From: WVWW01 sp041568335 | Lineage (GTDB): Bacteria; Acidobacteriota; Polarisedimenticolia; Polarisedimenticolales; Polarisedimenticolaceae | Direction of reading: 5' to 3' | NCBI GenBank assembly: GCA_041568335.1 | Contig: JBFFZZ010000132.1 | Coordinates: 1-8,107, forward strand | Length of the DNA stretch: 8,107 nucleotides | Part shown: one piece after another, positions 1 through 5,952 of the stretch | How the letters are laid out: the number at the start of each line of letters is the position of its first letter | How positions within the stretch are numbered: the stretch's first letter is position 1 | Notes under the pieces: model-generated | Seen by the model: the letters and a program-made list of their open reading frames with translations, nothing else | Database searches by the model: none | What the model was told of the DNA's origin: nothing | Made by a program: the position numbers and the translations under genes

Positions 1-1
1 G

Positions 2-835
2 TTCTACTCCACCTCGACGATCGTCGAGGACGCCAAGCGCCACGGCGTCACCGTGCTCCCGATCGACGTCGCCCACAGCGACTGGCACTGCACGCTGGAG
101 AGATTACCCGGGATTTCCGAGAGCGAGCCGCTGGCGATCCGCATGGGACTGCGCTACGTGCGCGGGCTCGCCGAGGCCAACGGTGAGAAGATCCGCGCCG
201 AGCGTGCCCGGCGGCCTTACGAGTCGATCGAGAGCTTCGTCGAACGCACGCGGCTCGACGAAGGCTCGCTGATGCGGCTGGCCGAGGTCGGCGGTTTCGG
301 GAGCTTCGACGCGGACCGGCGATCGGCGATCTGGCGTGTGCGCGGCGAGGCGCGCGCCGGCGCCACGTCGATCGGCGTCACCGAACAGGAGCGGCTACCC
401 GGCTTCGAGCCGCTCGACGCGCTCGAGACGATCAACTGGGACTACCGCGCCGGGGGGCACAGCCCACGCGGGCACCCGCTCGGGCCGCTGCGCGAGCAGC
501 TTCGCGGGATGCGCCTCCCCGACGCCGCCTCGGTCGAGCGGATGCGTGACGGGAAACGGGTGCGCTATGCCGGGATGGTGATCTGCCGCCAGCGCCCGGG
601 GACCGCCTCGGGCGTCTGTTTCATGACCCTCGAGGACGAGACCGGCTTCGTCAACTTGGTCGTCTGGGACAAGATCTTCCGCGAGTACGCGGTGCTGATC
701 AAGACCACCAGCTTCATCGGCGTGACCGGCAAGGTCCAGAGCAGGGACAACGTCACCCACGTCATCGCCGAATCCTTCTGGATTCCGAAAGTCCGCGTCG
801 AGGTCGCCTCCGGCGGCAGCCACGACTTCCACTGA
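2..835 (+). CDS. dnaE2: Error-prone DNA polymerase DnaE2 (ImuC), C-terminal 277 residues; 5' end outside window
   Basis: DnaE2 is the C-family translesion polymerase that works with ImuA/ImuB in DNA-damage-induced mutagenesis. The frame is open from base 2, so the gene begins upstream. The first visible residues (FYSTSTIVEDAKRHGV, then PIDVAHSDWHCTLE) match the block after the polymerase core of this family. Next comes a helix-hairpin-helix region (about visible residues 45-110; GLRYVRGL, then LMRLAEVGGFGSFDADRR), a linker with PLDALETINWDY and GHPLGPLRE, and an OB-fold (about 185-260; TASGVCFMTLEDETGFVNLVVW). The protein ends in SHDFH, the short tail typical of DnaE2; replicative DnaE1 has a longer C-terminal region. 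The palm-domain catalytic aspartates would lie outside the window, so activity cannot be judged. A GTG at 53 is an internal codon and not a start. Family full length is roughly 1000-1100 residues. imuA and imuB are commonly just upstream, but this cannot be seen here. Confidence 0.93.
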   Translation, partial: FYSTSTIVEDAKRHGVTVLPIDVAHSDWHCTLERLPGISESEPLAIRMGLRYVRGLAEANGEKIRAERARRPYESIESFVERTRLDEGSLMRLAEVGGFGSFDADRRSAIWRVRGEARAGATSIGVTEQERLPGFEPLDALETINWDYRAGGHSPRGHPLGPLREQLRGMRLPDAASVERMRDGKRVRYAGMVICRQRPGTASGVCFMTLEDETGFVNLVVWDKIFREYAVLIKTTSFIGVTGKVQSRDNVTHVIAESFWIPKVRVEVASGGSHDFH

Positions 836-858
836 AACGCGCCACACTTACAGTAGTT

Positions 859-877
859 GTGTCGCGATCCCCGACAC
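859..877. terminator. Small hairpin after dnaE2, possible weak terminator
   Basis: GTGTCG (859-864) and CGACAC (872-877) form a perfect 6-bp stem with a 7-base loop, 24 bases after the dnaE2 stop. No T-tract follows directly; the only T run (seven T, 920-926) is over 40 bases further on. It may help end dnaE2 transcription or protect the mRNA 3' end, but a GC-rich genome makes such stems by chance. The rest of 836-1091 holds no gene or convincing sigma-70 promoter that I can see, apart from the inverted repeat at 1030-1044. Confidence 0.22.
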
Positions 878-1029
878 CGCGACGCATCTCGCGACTCACG
901 ATTTACGTCGTCATTCGGATTTTTTTGGTCGTCAACTCCGAACCCTCGAAGCCGGCGTCTGGAAACAGGACACGCGTCCGTATGCGGTACCCCACGAGGC
1001 AGCGTTTCCGATCGTCTCGCCTGGCACCG

Positions 1030-1044
1030 TGATTGCTTCAATCA
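1030..1044. promoter_or_regulatory. Perfect 6-3-6 inverted repeat upstream of the S8 protease gene
   Basis: TGATTG (1030-1035), CTT, CAATCA (1039-1044) is a perfect dyad of relatively AT-rich bases inside a GC-rich stretch. It ends 47 bases before the chosen ATG at 1092. It could be an operator for a dimeric regulator or a hairpin in the 5' leader. It also argues against the upstream GTG at 1029 as the start, because that codon would lie at the edge of the dyad. Which regulator, if any, binds is unknown. Confidence 0.35.
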
Positions 1045-1068
1045 AGGGCAGCGATTCGGAAACGGCCC

Positions 1069-1080
1069 AAGGGGATGGAG
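1069..1080 (+). promoter_or_regulatory. Purine-rich ribosome binding region that sets the S8 protease start
   Basis: AAGGGGATGGAG precedes two in-frame candidate starts: GTG at 1080 and ATG at 1092. The AAGGGG part sits 5 bases before GTG1080, and GGAG (1077-1080) sits 11 bases before ATG1092. Both starts give a usable signal peptide. ATG1092 is preferred because the protein then opens directly with MRK and a hydrophobic core. GTG1080 would add only four residues. The GTG at 1029 lacks such a site. Confidence 0.5.
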
Positions 1081-1091
1081 TGAATAACACG

Positions 1092-2900
1092 ATGCGGAAG
1101 ATCGTCCACCTCGCCGTCGGCTGCCTGCTGGTCGGCACGCTGGCCGCTCCGGCGGCGCTGTCCCAGGTGACGCCGCGACAGATCACGACCGCGAACGGTT
1201 CCGACGAGTTCCCGCGGCGCGCCGGCAAGACCAAGGCCCCGCTGATGCCGCGGTCCTTCACGCCGGAAGAGGAAAACCTCCTGCGGCTCGACGCCGACTC
1301 CCGCGTCACCCAAGTGGTCGTGGAGCAGATCACCGAGGTTTCCGCCGAAGACCCCGCCGCGATGGTCGAGCTGACGATGACCTACAACGGCGCGATGGCA
1401 ACGTCGATGTTCTCGGATGTCGCCGCCCTCGGCGGCAGCGTGGTGCAGGTGTTCAGCTCGATCAACGGCTGCGCCGTCCGCGTGCCCGCCGACAAGGCCA
1501 GCGAGCTGCTCGACAACTCCAAGGTGACTCAGATCGACTGGAACGCCCCGATGGGCTTCAGCATGGACGTGGCCCGGACCGCCGCCCAGGTCCCCGTGGC
1601 TCCGCCCGGTGGCGGTGGAGGAAAACAGCTCCCGCTCAACGAGATCGAGGAGGGCGTGACCTCCGAAGGGGCTTCGTCCTTGGTCGGGAACGCCCTCGAG
1701 GACCTGACCGGTGGCGGCGTGACGATCGCGCTGATCGACTCCGGTGTGCGTGCGCACCCCGATCTGGGGAACCTGATCGGCTGCGTCGATCTACGCGATC
1801 CGCTCGTCAACCCGTTGGACCCGTACCAATCGACCGCGGACCTGGAGGGAGACCCGCTTCCCTGTACGACCTCTTCCGATCCGTTCGGTCACGGCACTCA
1901 TATCGCCGGGATCCTGATCGGCAACGGTTTTTCGTCCAATGGTCTTTACAAAGGAATCGCCCCCGGCGCCGAGCTGATCTCGGTTCGCGTGCTCGACCAG
2001 GAGGGTATGGCGGACGTCGCCGACGTGATCACCGGGATCGACTGGGCGATCGAGAACAAAGGCACGCACGACATCGATATCATCAGCCTGTCCCTGGGCG
2101 GTCCGTTCTTCGTTCCTGCAGCGCAGGACCCGCTGGTCCGGGCCGTCGAGGCGGCCTGGGACGCCGGCATCGTCGTCGTGGCCTCCGCGGGAAATCTCGG
2201 CACGTTCGGCCACTTCACCATCACCCGGCCGGGCAACTCGCCGAAGATCATCACGGCCGGTGCACTCACGGATTGGAACTCGATGCTGCTGCCCGACGAC
2301 CTGAAATCGAGCTACTCGTCCATCTCGCCGACGCTGATCGACGCCTTCCTGAAGCCGGACCTGGTCGCACCGGGCAACCGCATCATCTCCACCCGCGCGC
2401 CGGGTTCGACGCTCGATCAGATGCTCGAGCCGATGGGCGCGGTGGTGGACGACCACTACATCGAGATGTCGGGCACCAGCATGGCGACGCCGATCGTTGC
2501 CGCCTCCGCCGCCCTGATGCTGGAGAACGAGTCGTTGAAACCCGACGACATCAAAGCGCGGCTGATGCTCACCGCCGACGACCTGCCGGGCAACCCGCTC
2601 GAGCACGGCGCCGGCCGAATCGACATTGCAGCGGCGCTTGCCGATGATTCGCAGACGGACGACGCGAGGTCCCCGAGAGTCCTCCGGGCGGCGGTCTGCT
2701 GCGAGCTCTACGTCGAGGATCTGTCCGGTGTCTGGGGCCCCATCTGGGATGCCACCACGATGTGGAGCGACACGACCCTGTGGTCCGACACGACCATCTG
2801 GGGCGACACCACGATGTGGGGCGATACCACGATGTGGGGCGATACCACGATCTGGGGCGACTCGACGCTGTGGTCCGACTCGGTCGTGATCGGTGAATAA
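1092..2900 (+). CDS. Secreted subtilisin-like serine protease (peptidase family S8) with C-terminal Trp-Asp hexapeptide repeats
   Basis: A 602-residue exported endopeptidase, numbered from ATG1092. Residues 1-24 are a signal peptide (MRK, hydrophobic core, Ala-rich end), with cleavage likely near residues 21-24. Residues about 70-152 look like an I9-type inhibitory propeptide (VVVEQ, AALGGSVVQVFSSINGCAV). A Gly-rich linker (about 171-177) leads to the S8 domain. The catalytic set is complete: Asp216 in ALIDSGV, His267 in FGHGTHIAG, Asn368 in SAGN for the oxyanion hole, and Ser463 in SGTSMATP. Cys231 and Cys258 might form a disulfide near the active site. A CC pair (536-537) precedes the tail, where hexapeptides of the form TTxW(S/G)D run almost to the C-terminus. 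The signal peptide and propeptide suggest autoprocessing outside the cytoplasm. The tail may mediate surface attachment or self-association; that is inference. The next gene follows after 27 bases and may share the transcript. Substrate unknown. Confidence 0.93.
   Translation: MRKIVHLAVGCLLVGTLAAPAALSQVTPRQITTANGSDEFPRRAGKTKAPLMPRSFTPEEENLLRLDADSRVTQVVVEQITEVSAEDPAAMVELTMTYNGAMATSMFSDVAALGGSVVQVFSSINGCAVRVPADKASELLDNSKVTQIDWNAPMGFSMDVARTAAQVPVAPPGGGGGKQLPLNEIEEGVTSEGASSLVGNALEDLTGGGVTIALIDSGVRAHPDLGNLIGCVDLRDPLVNPLDPYQSTADLEGDPLPCTTSSDPFGHGTHIAGILIGNGFSSNGLYKGIAPGAELISVRVLDQEGMADVADVITGIDWAIENKGTHDIDIISLSLGGPFFVPAAQDPLVRAVEAAWDAGIVVVASAGNLGTFGHFTITRPGNSPKIITAGALTDWNSMLLPDDLKSSYSSISPTLIDAFLKPDLVAPGNRIISTRAPGSTLDQMLEPMGAVVDDHYIEMSGTSMATPIVAASAALMLENESLKPDDIKARLMLTADDLPGNPLEHGAGRIDIAAALADDSQTDDARSPRVLRAAVCCELYVEDLSGVWGPIWDATTMWSDTTLWSDTTIWGDTTMWGDTTMWGDTTIWGDSTLWSDSVVIGE
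2745..2879 (+). repeat. 18-bp coding tandem repeat (TTxW[S/G]D hexapeptides) at the 3' end of the protease gene
   Basis: Eight Trp codons (2745, 2763, 2781, 2799, 2817, 2835, 2853, 2871) are exactly 18 bases apart. Seven full units start at 2754, 2772, 2790, 2808, 2826, 2844 and 2862 and encode TTMWSD, TTLWSD, TTIWGD, TTMWGD, TTMWGD, TTIWGD and STLWSD. The two central units are identical at the DNA level (ACC ACG ATG TGG GGC GAT); the outer units have drifted mostly in third positions and between Ser and Gly. Drift with a conserved peptide pattern suggests protein-level selection after duplication. Slippage could change copy number. Similar Trp/Asp repeats end other bacterial S8 proteases as far as I recall, but their function is unclear. 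Confidence 0.9.
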
Positions 2901-2927
2901 GAGAAAGGTAACGGAACGAACGTAGCC

Positions 2928-3887
2928 ATGCGAACCACCGTCCTCAGGCTGTACGTCGCAGCCGTCGTCGCCGCCGCCGGGGTAGCCGTTGCGCTGCTGC
3001 CGCGGACGGGTATACCCGTCGACCTGGTCGCTCTGGGATTGCTGGTCCTGCTGTCGGTCGTCGCCGGCGCCCGCCCAGTCCGATTCGTGGGCCAGGGCAA
3101 CGAGATCACCGCAACGCACTCGACGATCATCTGCGGTCTTGCGGTGCTCGGTGCCGGTCCGGCGTTGTGGATCGCCGTTGCCGGACTCGTGGCCACCATG
3201 ATCATCCGGCGGCGTAGGCCGAAGATCATCCGCAGCGTGTTCAACGTCGCCGGTGTGCTGGTCTCGACGGCGACGGCGGCGCACGTCTTCTTCGCCCTGG
3301 GTGGCGTACCGGGTGAGATGGCGCCGACCCTGTTCTGGCCGTTGTTTGCCGCTACCGCGGTCTATTACGTGGTGAACACGGGTCTCGTGGCGCTGGCCGT
3401 CGCGCTCGAGCGGAGCCTCTCGGTCCACCGCGCCTGGGACGGCCTGCGCTGGACCGCCCCGTCCTACCTGACGGGCGGCATCCTCGCGCTCGGGCTGGTG
3501 GCGGCGTACGACTACCTCGGCCCGCTGGGCCTCGCGTTCGGCCTCCCACCGATCTGGGTGCTGTTGAACTTCTACTCGACCTATCACGGCAAGTTGAAGG
3601 AGAAGGAGCTCAGGATCAGCGAGGTCGAGAGGCTCAACACCAGGCTCCAGGACAAGGTCGTCGAGCTCGAGCAGGCGCTTGCCGAGGTCCGCGAGCTGCG
3701 CGCGCTGCTCCCGATCTGCATGCACTGCAAGTCGATCCGCGACGACGACAACACGTGGCATCAGATCGAGGCGTACATCGCGAAGACCTACGATACGAGC
3801 TTCACGCATTCGTTGTGCGACAACTGCCGCGAGCAGCACTATCACGACCTACCGGTCTCGAGCGAGGCCGCGAAGGGCGACGGCTGA
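2928..3887 (+). CDS. Polytopic membrane protein with coiled coil and C-terminal Cys4 (CxxCK-IRDD) module; putative sensor
   Basis: A 319-residue protein. About seven membrane segments are visible (residues about 6-24, 31-48, 65-92, 104-124, 134-160, 178-196, 199-215). An RRRRPK cluster at 94-99 suggests a cytoplasmic loop. The layout resembles the N-terminal membrane sensors of HD-GYP and diguanylate cyclase proteins. Residues 222-261 form a charged heptad-like coiled coil. The last part, about 262-308, is a module I recognise from the ends of many bacterial signalling proteins: LPICMHCKSIRDDD, then W and EAYIAK, then SLCDNC. Cys264, Cys267, Cys297 and Cys300 could bind a metal such as zinc. 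There is no kinase, GGDEF, EAL or HD domain, so any signal must pass to a partner or through the Cys4 module. The ATG has only a weak GGA-type site about 12 bases upstream, which fits coupling to the protease gene 27 bases before it. Function unknown; the sensor role is inferred. Confidence 0.8.
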   Translation: MRTTVLRLYVAAVVAAAGVAVALLPRTGIPVDLVALGLLVLLSVVAGARPVRFVGQGNEITATHSTIICGLAVLGAGPALWIAVAGLVATMIIRRRRPKIIRSVFNVAGVLVSTATAAHVFFALGGVPGEMAPTLFWPLFAATAVYYVVNTGLVALAVALERSLSVHRAWDGLRWTAPSYLTGGILALGLVAAYDYLGPLGLAFGLPPIWVLLNFYSTYHGKLKEKELRISEVERLNTRLQDKVVELEQALAEVRELRALLPICMHCKSIRDDDNTWHQIEAYIAKTYDTSFTHSLCDNCREQHYHDLPVSSEAAKGDG

Positions 3888-3927
3888 CCCTCCGCCGCGC
3901 GGCGCCGGCTCTCCCGCGACGCTGGAC

Positions 3928-3980
3928 TTCACCGGCCGATTCGGATGGAATGGCACGATCCGATTCGGGGTTTTCACCGG
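3928..3980. repeat. Paired short repeats in the leader of the YbjN-like gene: TTCACCGG x2 and CCGATTCGG x2
   Basis: CCGATTCGG is a 9-base palindrome around a central T and occurs at 3936-3944 and 3960-3968, 24 bases apart. TTCACCGG occurs at 3928-3935 and 3973-3980, flanking the pair. The block lies directly before the Shine-Dalgarno sequence of the gene at 3994, within the 106-base gap after the membrane protein gene. It could be a two-site operator. In GC-rich DNA such short repeats also arise by chance, and no -10 element clearly accompanies them. Confidence 0.3.
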
Positions 3981-3981
3981 T

Positions 3982-3988
3982 GAGGAGG
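3982..3988 (+). promoter_or_regulatory. Strong Shine-Dalgarno (GAGGAGG) fixing the start of the YbjN-like gene
   Basis: GAGGAGG lies 5 bases before ATG3994. It supports this start over any in-frame codon further upstream, where the open frame overlaps the previous gene. It also supports the long, signal-peptide-bearing form of the protein. Confidence 0.75.
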
Positions 3989-3993
3989 ACCGC

Positions 3994-4536
3994 ATGTCGA
4001 ATCGCTTCGCCCTCGTGACTCTAGTCTTTCTCGCCGTGGGTCCCGGGTCGACGGCCGAGGAGGTCCAGCCGGAGCGGCCGGCCGAGCCACCGCCCGCGCC
4101 CCGTGCTTCCGGACCGGCGCCGGGAGTTGCGATGAACAATCACTATCTCGACCAGACGCTGCGGGCCTTCGCCGAGGACATCGAGGGTGGGGAAGGCCGC
4201 TGGTTGCTGACCTGGTACGACGTCGACATGCTCGTCGTATCCGACGAAGCGGCCGATCGCATGCGCGTGATGGCGCTGGTCGACGACGCCGAAGCCCTCG
4301 ATCGGGATCAGCTGCAATTCCTGCTGGAAGTCAATTTCGACCGTGCCCTCGACGCGAAATACGCGATCTGGCAAAAACAGGTCTGGGCGACCTTCGTCCA
4401 CCCGCTGTCCTGGCTGACGGCCGACGAGCTGAAGGCCGGGATGCGCCAGGTGATCAGCCTCAACCGCACGTACGGGACCGAGTTCTCGAGCACCGGGATG
4501 ACCTTTGCCCCCGGCCTCGAAGAGGGGGGTGGCTAG
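3994..4536 (+). CDS. Exported YbjN-like protein (type III secretion chaperone-like fold)
   Basis: A 180-residue protein. Residues 1-21 read as a signal peptide (R4, hydrophobic FALVTLVFLAV, STA before E22), so the product is probably periplasmic or outside. Residues about 23-45 are Pro/Ala-rich, a likely unstructured linker. Residues about 50-170 resemble YbjN-type proteins: RWLLTWYDVDMLVVSD, then LLEVNFDRALDAKYAIW, WATFVHPLSWLTADEL, and a final region with LNRTYGTEF. That alternation of strand and helix is the small chaperone-like fold used to bind partner proteins; no catalytic motif is visible. A second in-frame ATG at 4132 has its own ribosome site and would give a 133-134-residue cytosolic form. 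The gene stands alone after a 106-base gap and converges on the antiporter gene, sharing the CTAG at its end. Family assignment is from residue pattern only, and the role is unknown. Confidence 0.72.
   Translation: MSNRFALVTLVFLAVGPGSTAEEVQPERPAEPPPAPRASGPAPGVAMNNHYLDQTLRAFAEDIEGGEGRWLLTWYDVDMLVVSDEAADRMRVMALVDDAEALDRDQLQFLLEVNFDRALDAKYAIWQKQVWATFVHPLSWLTADELKAGMRQVISLNRTYGTEFSSTGMTFAPGLEEGGG
4122..4134 (+). promoter_or_regulatory. Possible internal ribosome site and start (GGGAG + ATG4132)
   Basis: GGGAG (4122-4126) sits 5 bases before an in-frame ATG at 4132-4134, codon 47 of the YbjN-like gene. This codon falls exactly between the Pro-rich linker and the folded domain (MNNHYLDQTL). Initiation here would yield the domain without a signal peptide. 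The upstream GAGGAGG/ATG3994 pair looks stronger, so this may be a secondary or spurious start. Confidence 0.3.
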
Positions 4537-5888
4537 CGCTCGCGGCGGCCCCAGCCGGTGATCATCGCGAACAGCGCGATCACGAACAGTGCCCACGAGT
4601 GAAAATTGAACAGCCCGACCTGGGTGACGGGAAGGCGTAGGACCCCATCGGCCTGGCCGGTCATGCCCGCGGCGAGAACGGTGGGGATGAACCACGGCAG
4701 CACGAACGGGTAGGTCGACACCGTCAGGTCGAGAAGGTTGGCCCGCCGGTTCCGGCCGACCCTGAACCGCTCGCCGAGGGTGCGCACGACCCCACCGACG
4801 GTCAGGATGGCGACGACGGCGTGAGTCGTGAGCAACACGCACACCGAAGTCGCCCCGAAGATCGTCAGCTCCGCGCCGCGAGCCGTGCGGACGCGCCGGC
4901 CCGCCGTGGCCATCCAGCGCTCGAGCAGGCCGCTCGCCTCCAGCCCGGCGACCAGCGCCATCAACAAGATCGTGAAGACACTCACACCCACCGCGCGATC
5001 GACGCCGCTCACGATCAGCCCTTTTGCGGTGAAGTTTTCCAGGTCGAGGTACATCAGCTGCCCGGCGTGGAGCCGGCGGCTCGCGAGGCCGATCACGAGG
5101 GTGGCCAGACTCCCGGCGAACAGCCCTTCGATGAGGTGACGACCTCGCAGCAGCATCACCACGGCGAGGACGGGAGCGGCCAGCAGGAGCCAGCCGGTGG
5201 GGTCGACGAACCTTGCGGTCGGAGCCGCCGTGCCCGCCCCGGGGCCCGCCCCGAAGGCGGCGAACGCCACCAGGGCGAATGCGGCGGCGGGGAGCGCGTA
5301 ACGCAGACGCGAGCGCACGACGTCACCCATCTCGGCACCCTGTGTGGTCGCCGAGGCGATCGTCGTGTCGGATACCGGGGAGATGTTGTCTCCAAAGGTC
5401 GCTCCGGCGAGAATCGCGCCGATGAGCATCCTCGGGTCGGCCGCCAGCTCTCCTGCCGCCGGATACAGGAGCGGGGCGCACAACAGGATGGTCCCCAGGC
5501 TCGTCCCGGTGGCGGTCGACACGGCGCAGCAGATCAGGAACGCCGCGGCCACGAACAGGCCCCCCGAGACGCCCGCCGCGGAGGCCGTACCGACGAGCGT
5601 CTCGACGAACCCGCTGGCGTTCATCAGCTCCGCCATCACACCGGCGAGGATCCAGGCAAAGATCATCACCAGCACGATCGGGCGCGCCGCACCGTGGACC
5701 GCGGCGTCCGCATAGGCCCGGCGATCCCGGGCCAGCGTAAGACCCAGTGCCAGAGCCGCCAGCAAGACGGGCCAGAAGCCGCGCTCGTCGGGCGCGCCCG
5801 CCAGGCCGAGCCAGACGACACCCGCCAGGAACACGACCACGGGTGCCAAAATGCCCGCCGCGCCGAAACGAAACTCGAGTCGTTTCAT
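4533..5888 (-). CDS. nhaC: Na+/H+ antiporter, NhaC family
   Basis: A 451-residue inner-membrane protein of about 11-12 hydrophobic segments, predicted to exchange Na+ for H+ in pH and sodium homeostasis. The family signature is intact: STATGTSLGT (residues 124-133) followed by GATFGDNISPVSDTTIASA (about 162-180), with Asp167, Asn168, Ser170, Ser173 and Asp174 in the presumed ion path. A second copy-like half follows (LMALVAGLEASGLLERW, then HAVVAILTVGG). The length is close to usual for NhaC. The ATG at 5888-5886 has no good Shine-Dalgarno sequence, and an extended -10 lies only 6 bases before it, so the mRNA may be leaderless. The gene is single: divergent from the TIGR04076 gene and convergent with the YbjN-like gene, whose TAG overlaps its own TAG. 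NhaC relatives include malate/lactate antiporters, so the exact substrate is less certain than the family. Confidence 0.88.
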   Translation of the reverse strand: MKRLEFRFGAAGILAPVVVFLAGVVWLGLAGAPDERGFWPVLLAALALGLTLARDRRAYADAAVHGAARPIVLVMIFAWILAGVMAELMNASGFVETLVGTASAAGVSGGLFVAAAFLICCAVSTATGTSLGTILLCAPLLYPAAGELAADPRMLIGAILAGATFGDNISPVSDTTIASATTQGAEMGDVVRSRLRYALPAAAFALVAFAAFGAGPGAGTAAPTARFVDPTGWLLLAAPVLAVVMLLRGRHLIEGLFAGSLATLVIGLASRRLHAGQLMYLDLENFTAKGLIVSGVDRAVGVSVFTILLMALVAGLEASGLLERWMATAGRRVRTARGAELTIFGATSVCVLLTTHAVVAILTVGGVVRTLGERFRVGRNRRANLLDLTVSTYPFVLPWFIPTVLAAGMTGQADGVLRLPVTQVGLFNFHSWALFVIALFAMITGWGRRER

Positions 5889-5894
5889 CGGCCC

Positions 5895-5903
5895 AGCTTA
5901 ACA
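5895..5903 (-). promoter_or_regulatory. Putative extended -10 promoter element for nhaC
   Basis: Read on the minus strand, 5903 to 5895 is TGTTAAGCT, which fits an extended -10 (TGnTAnnnT). Only 6 bases separate it from the nhaC ATG, so transcription would begin at or next to the A of the ATG. This fits the absence of a Shine-Dalgarno sequence. There is no clear -35, as is common with extended -10 elements. Confidence 0.35.
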
Positions 5904-5924
5904 GCGCGCGCGCCGGGAACGGCG

Positions 5925-5933
5925 TGCTACGCT
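5925..5933 (+). promoter_or_regulatory. Putative extended -10 promoter element for the TIGR04076/aldo-keto reductase operon
   Basis: TGCTACGCT matches TGnTAnnnT. Transcription would start near 5940, right at the GAGGAGGG ribosome site (5940-5947), giving a leader of about 13 bases before the ATG at 5953. Together with the minus-strand element at 5895-5903 it would make the 64-base gap a compact divergent promoter. Confidence 0.38.
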
Positions 5934-5952
5934 CGCTGCGAGGAGGGTCGCG

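Noticed and set aside
920..926. Run of seven T as an intrinsic terminator tract
   Set aside because: No stable hairpin directly precedes it; the nearest stem ends at 877.
1029..1091. N-terminal extension of the protease from GTG1029
   Set aside because: It would place 21 polar residues before the signal peptide, lacks a ribosome site and starts beside an inverted repeat. The purine-rich site at 1069-1080 supports a start at 1080 or 1092.
2745..2879. CRISPR or intergenic satellite reading of the 18-bp repeat
   Set aside because: The units are contiguous without spacers, stay in frame and encode a conserved hexapeptide, so this is a protein repeat.
1791..3845. 684-codon open frame on the minus strand across the protease and membrane protein genes
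   Set aside because: The product is dominated by Arg, Asp, Gly and Val with no recognisable domain, and its repeat section simply mirrors the 18-bp repeat. Both plus-strand genes beneath it have complete family motifs. Long antisense frames are expected in GC-rich coding DNA.
3679..3993. Upstream extension of the YbjN-like frame into the membrane protein gene
   Set aside because: The Arg/Ser/Thr-rich translation is an out-of-frame reading of the Cys4 module, and GAGGAGG before ATG3994 marks the real start.
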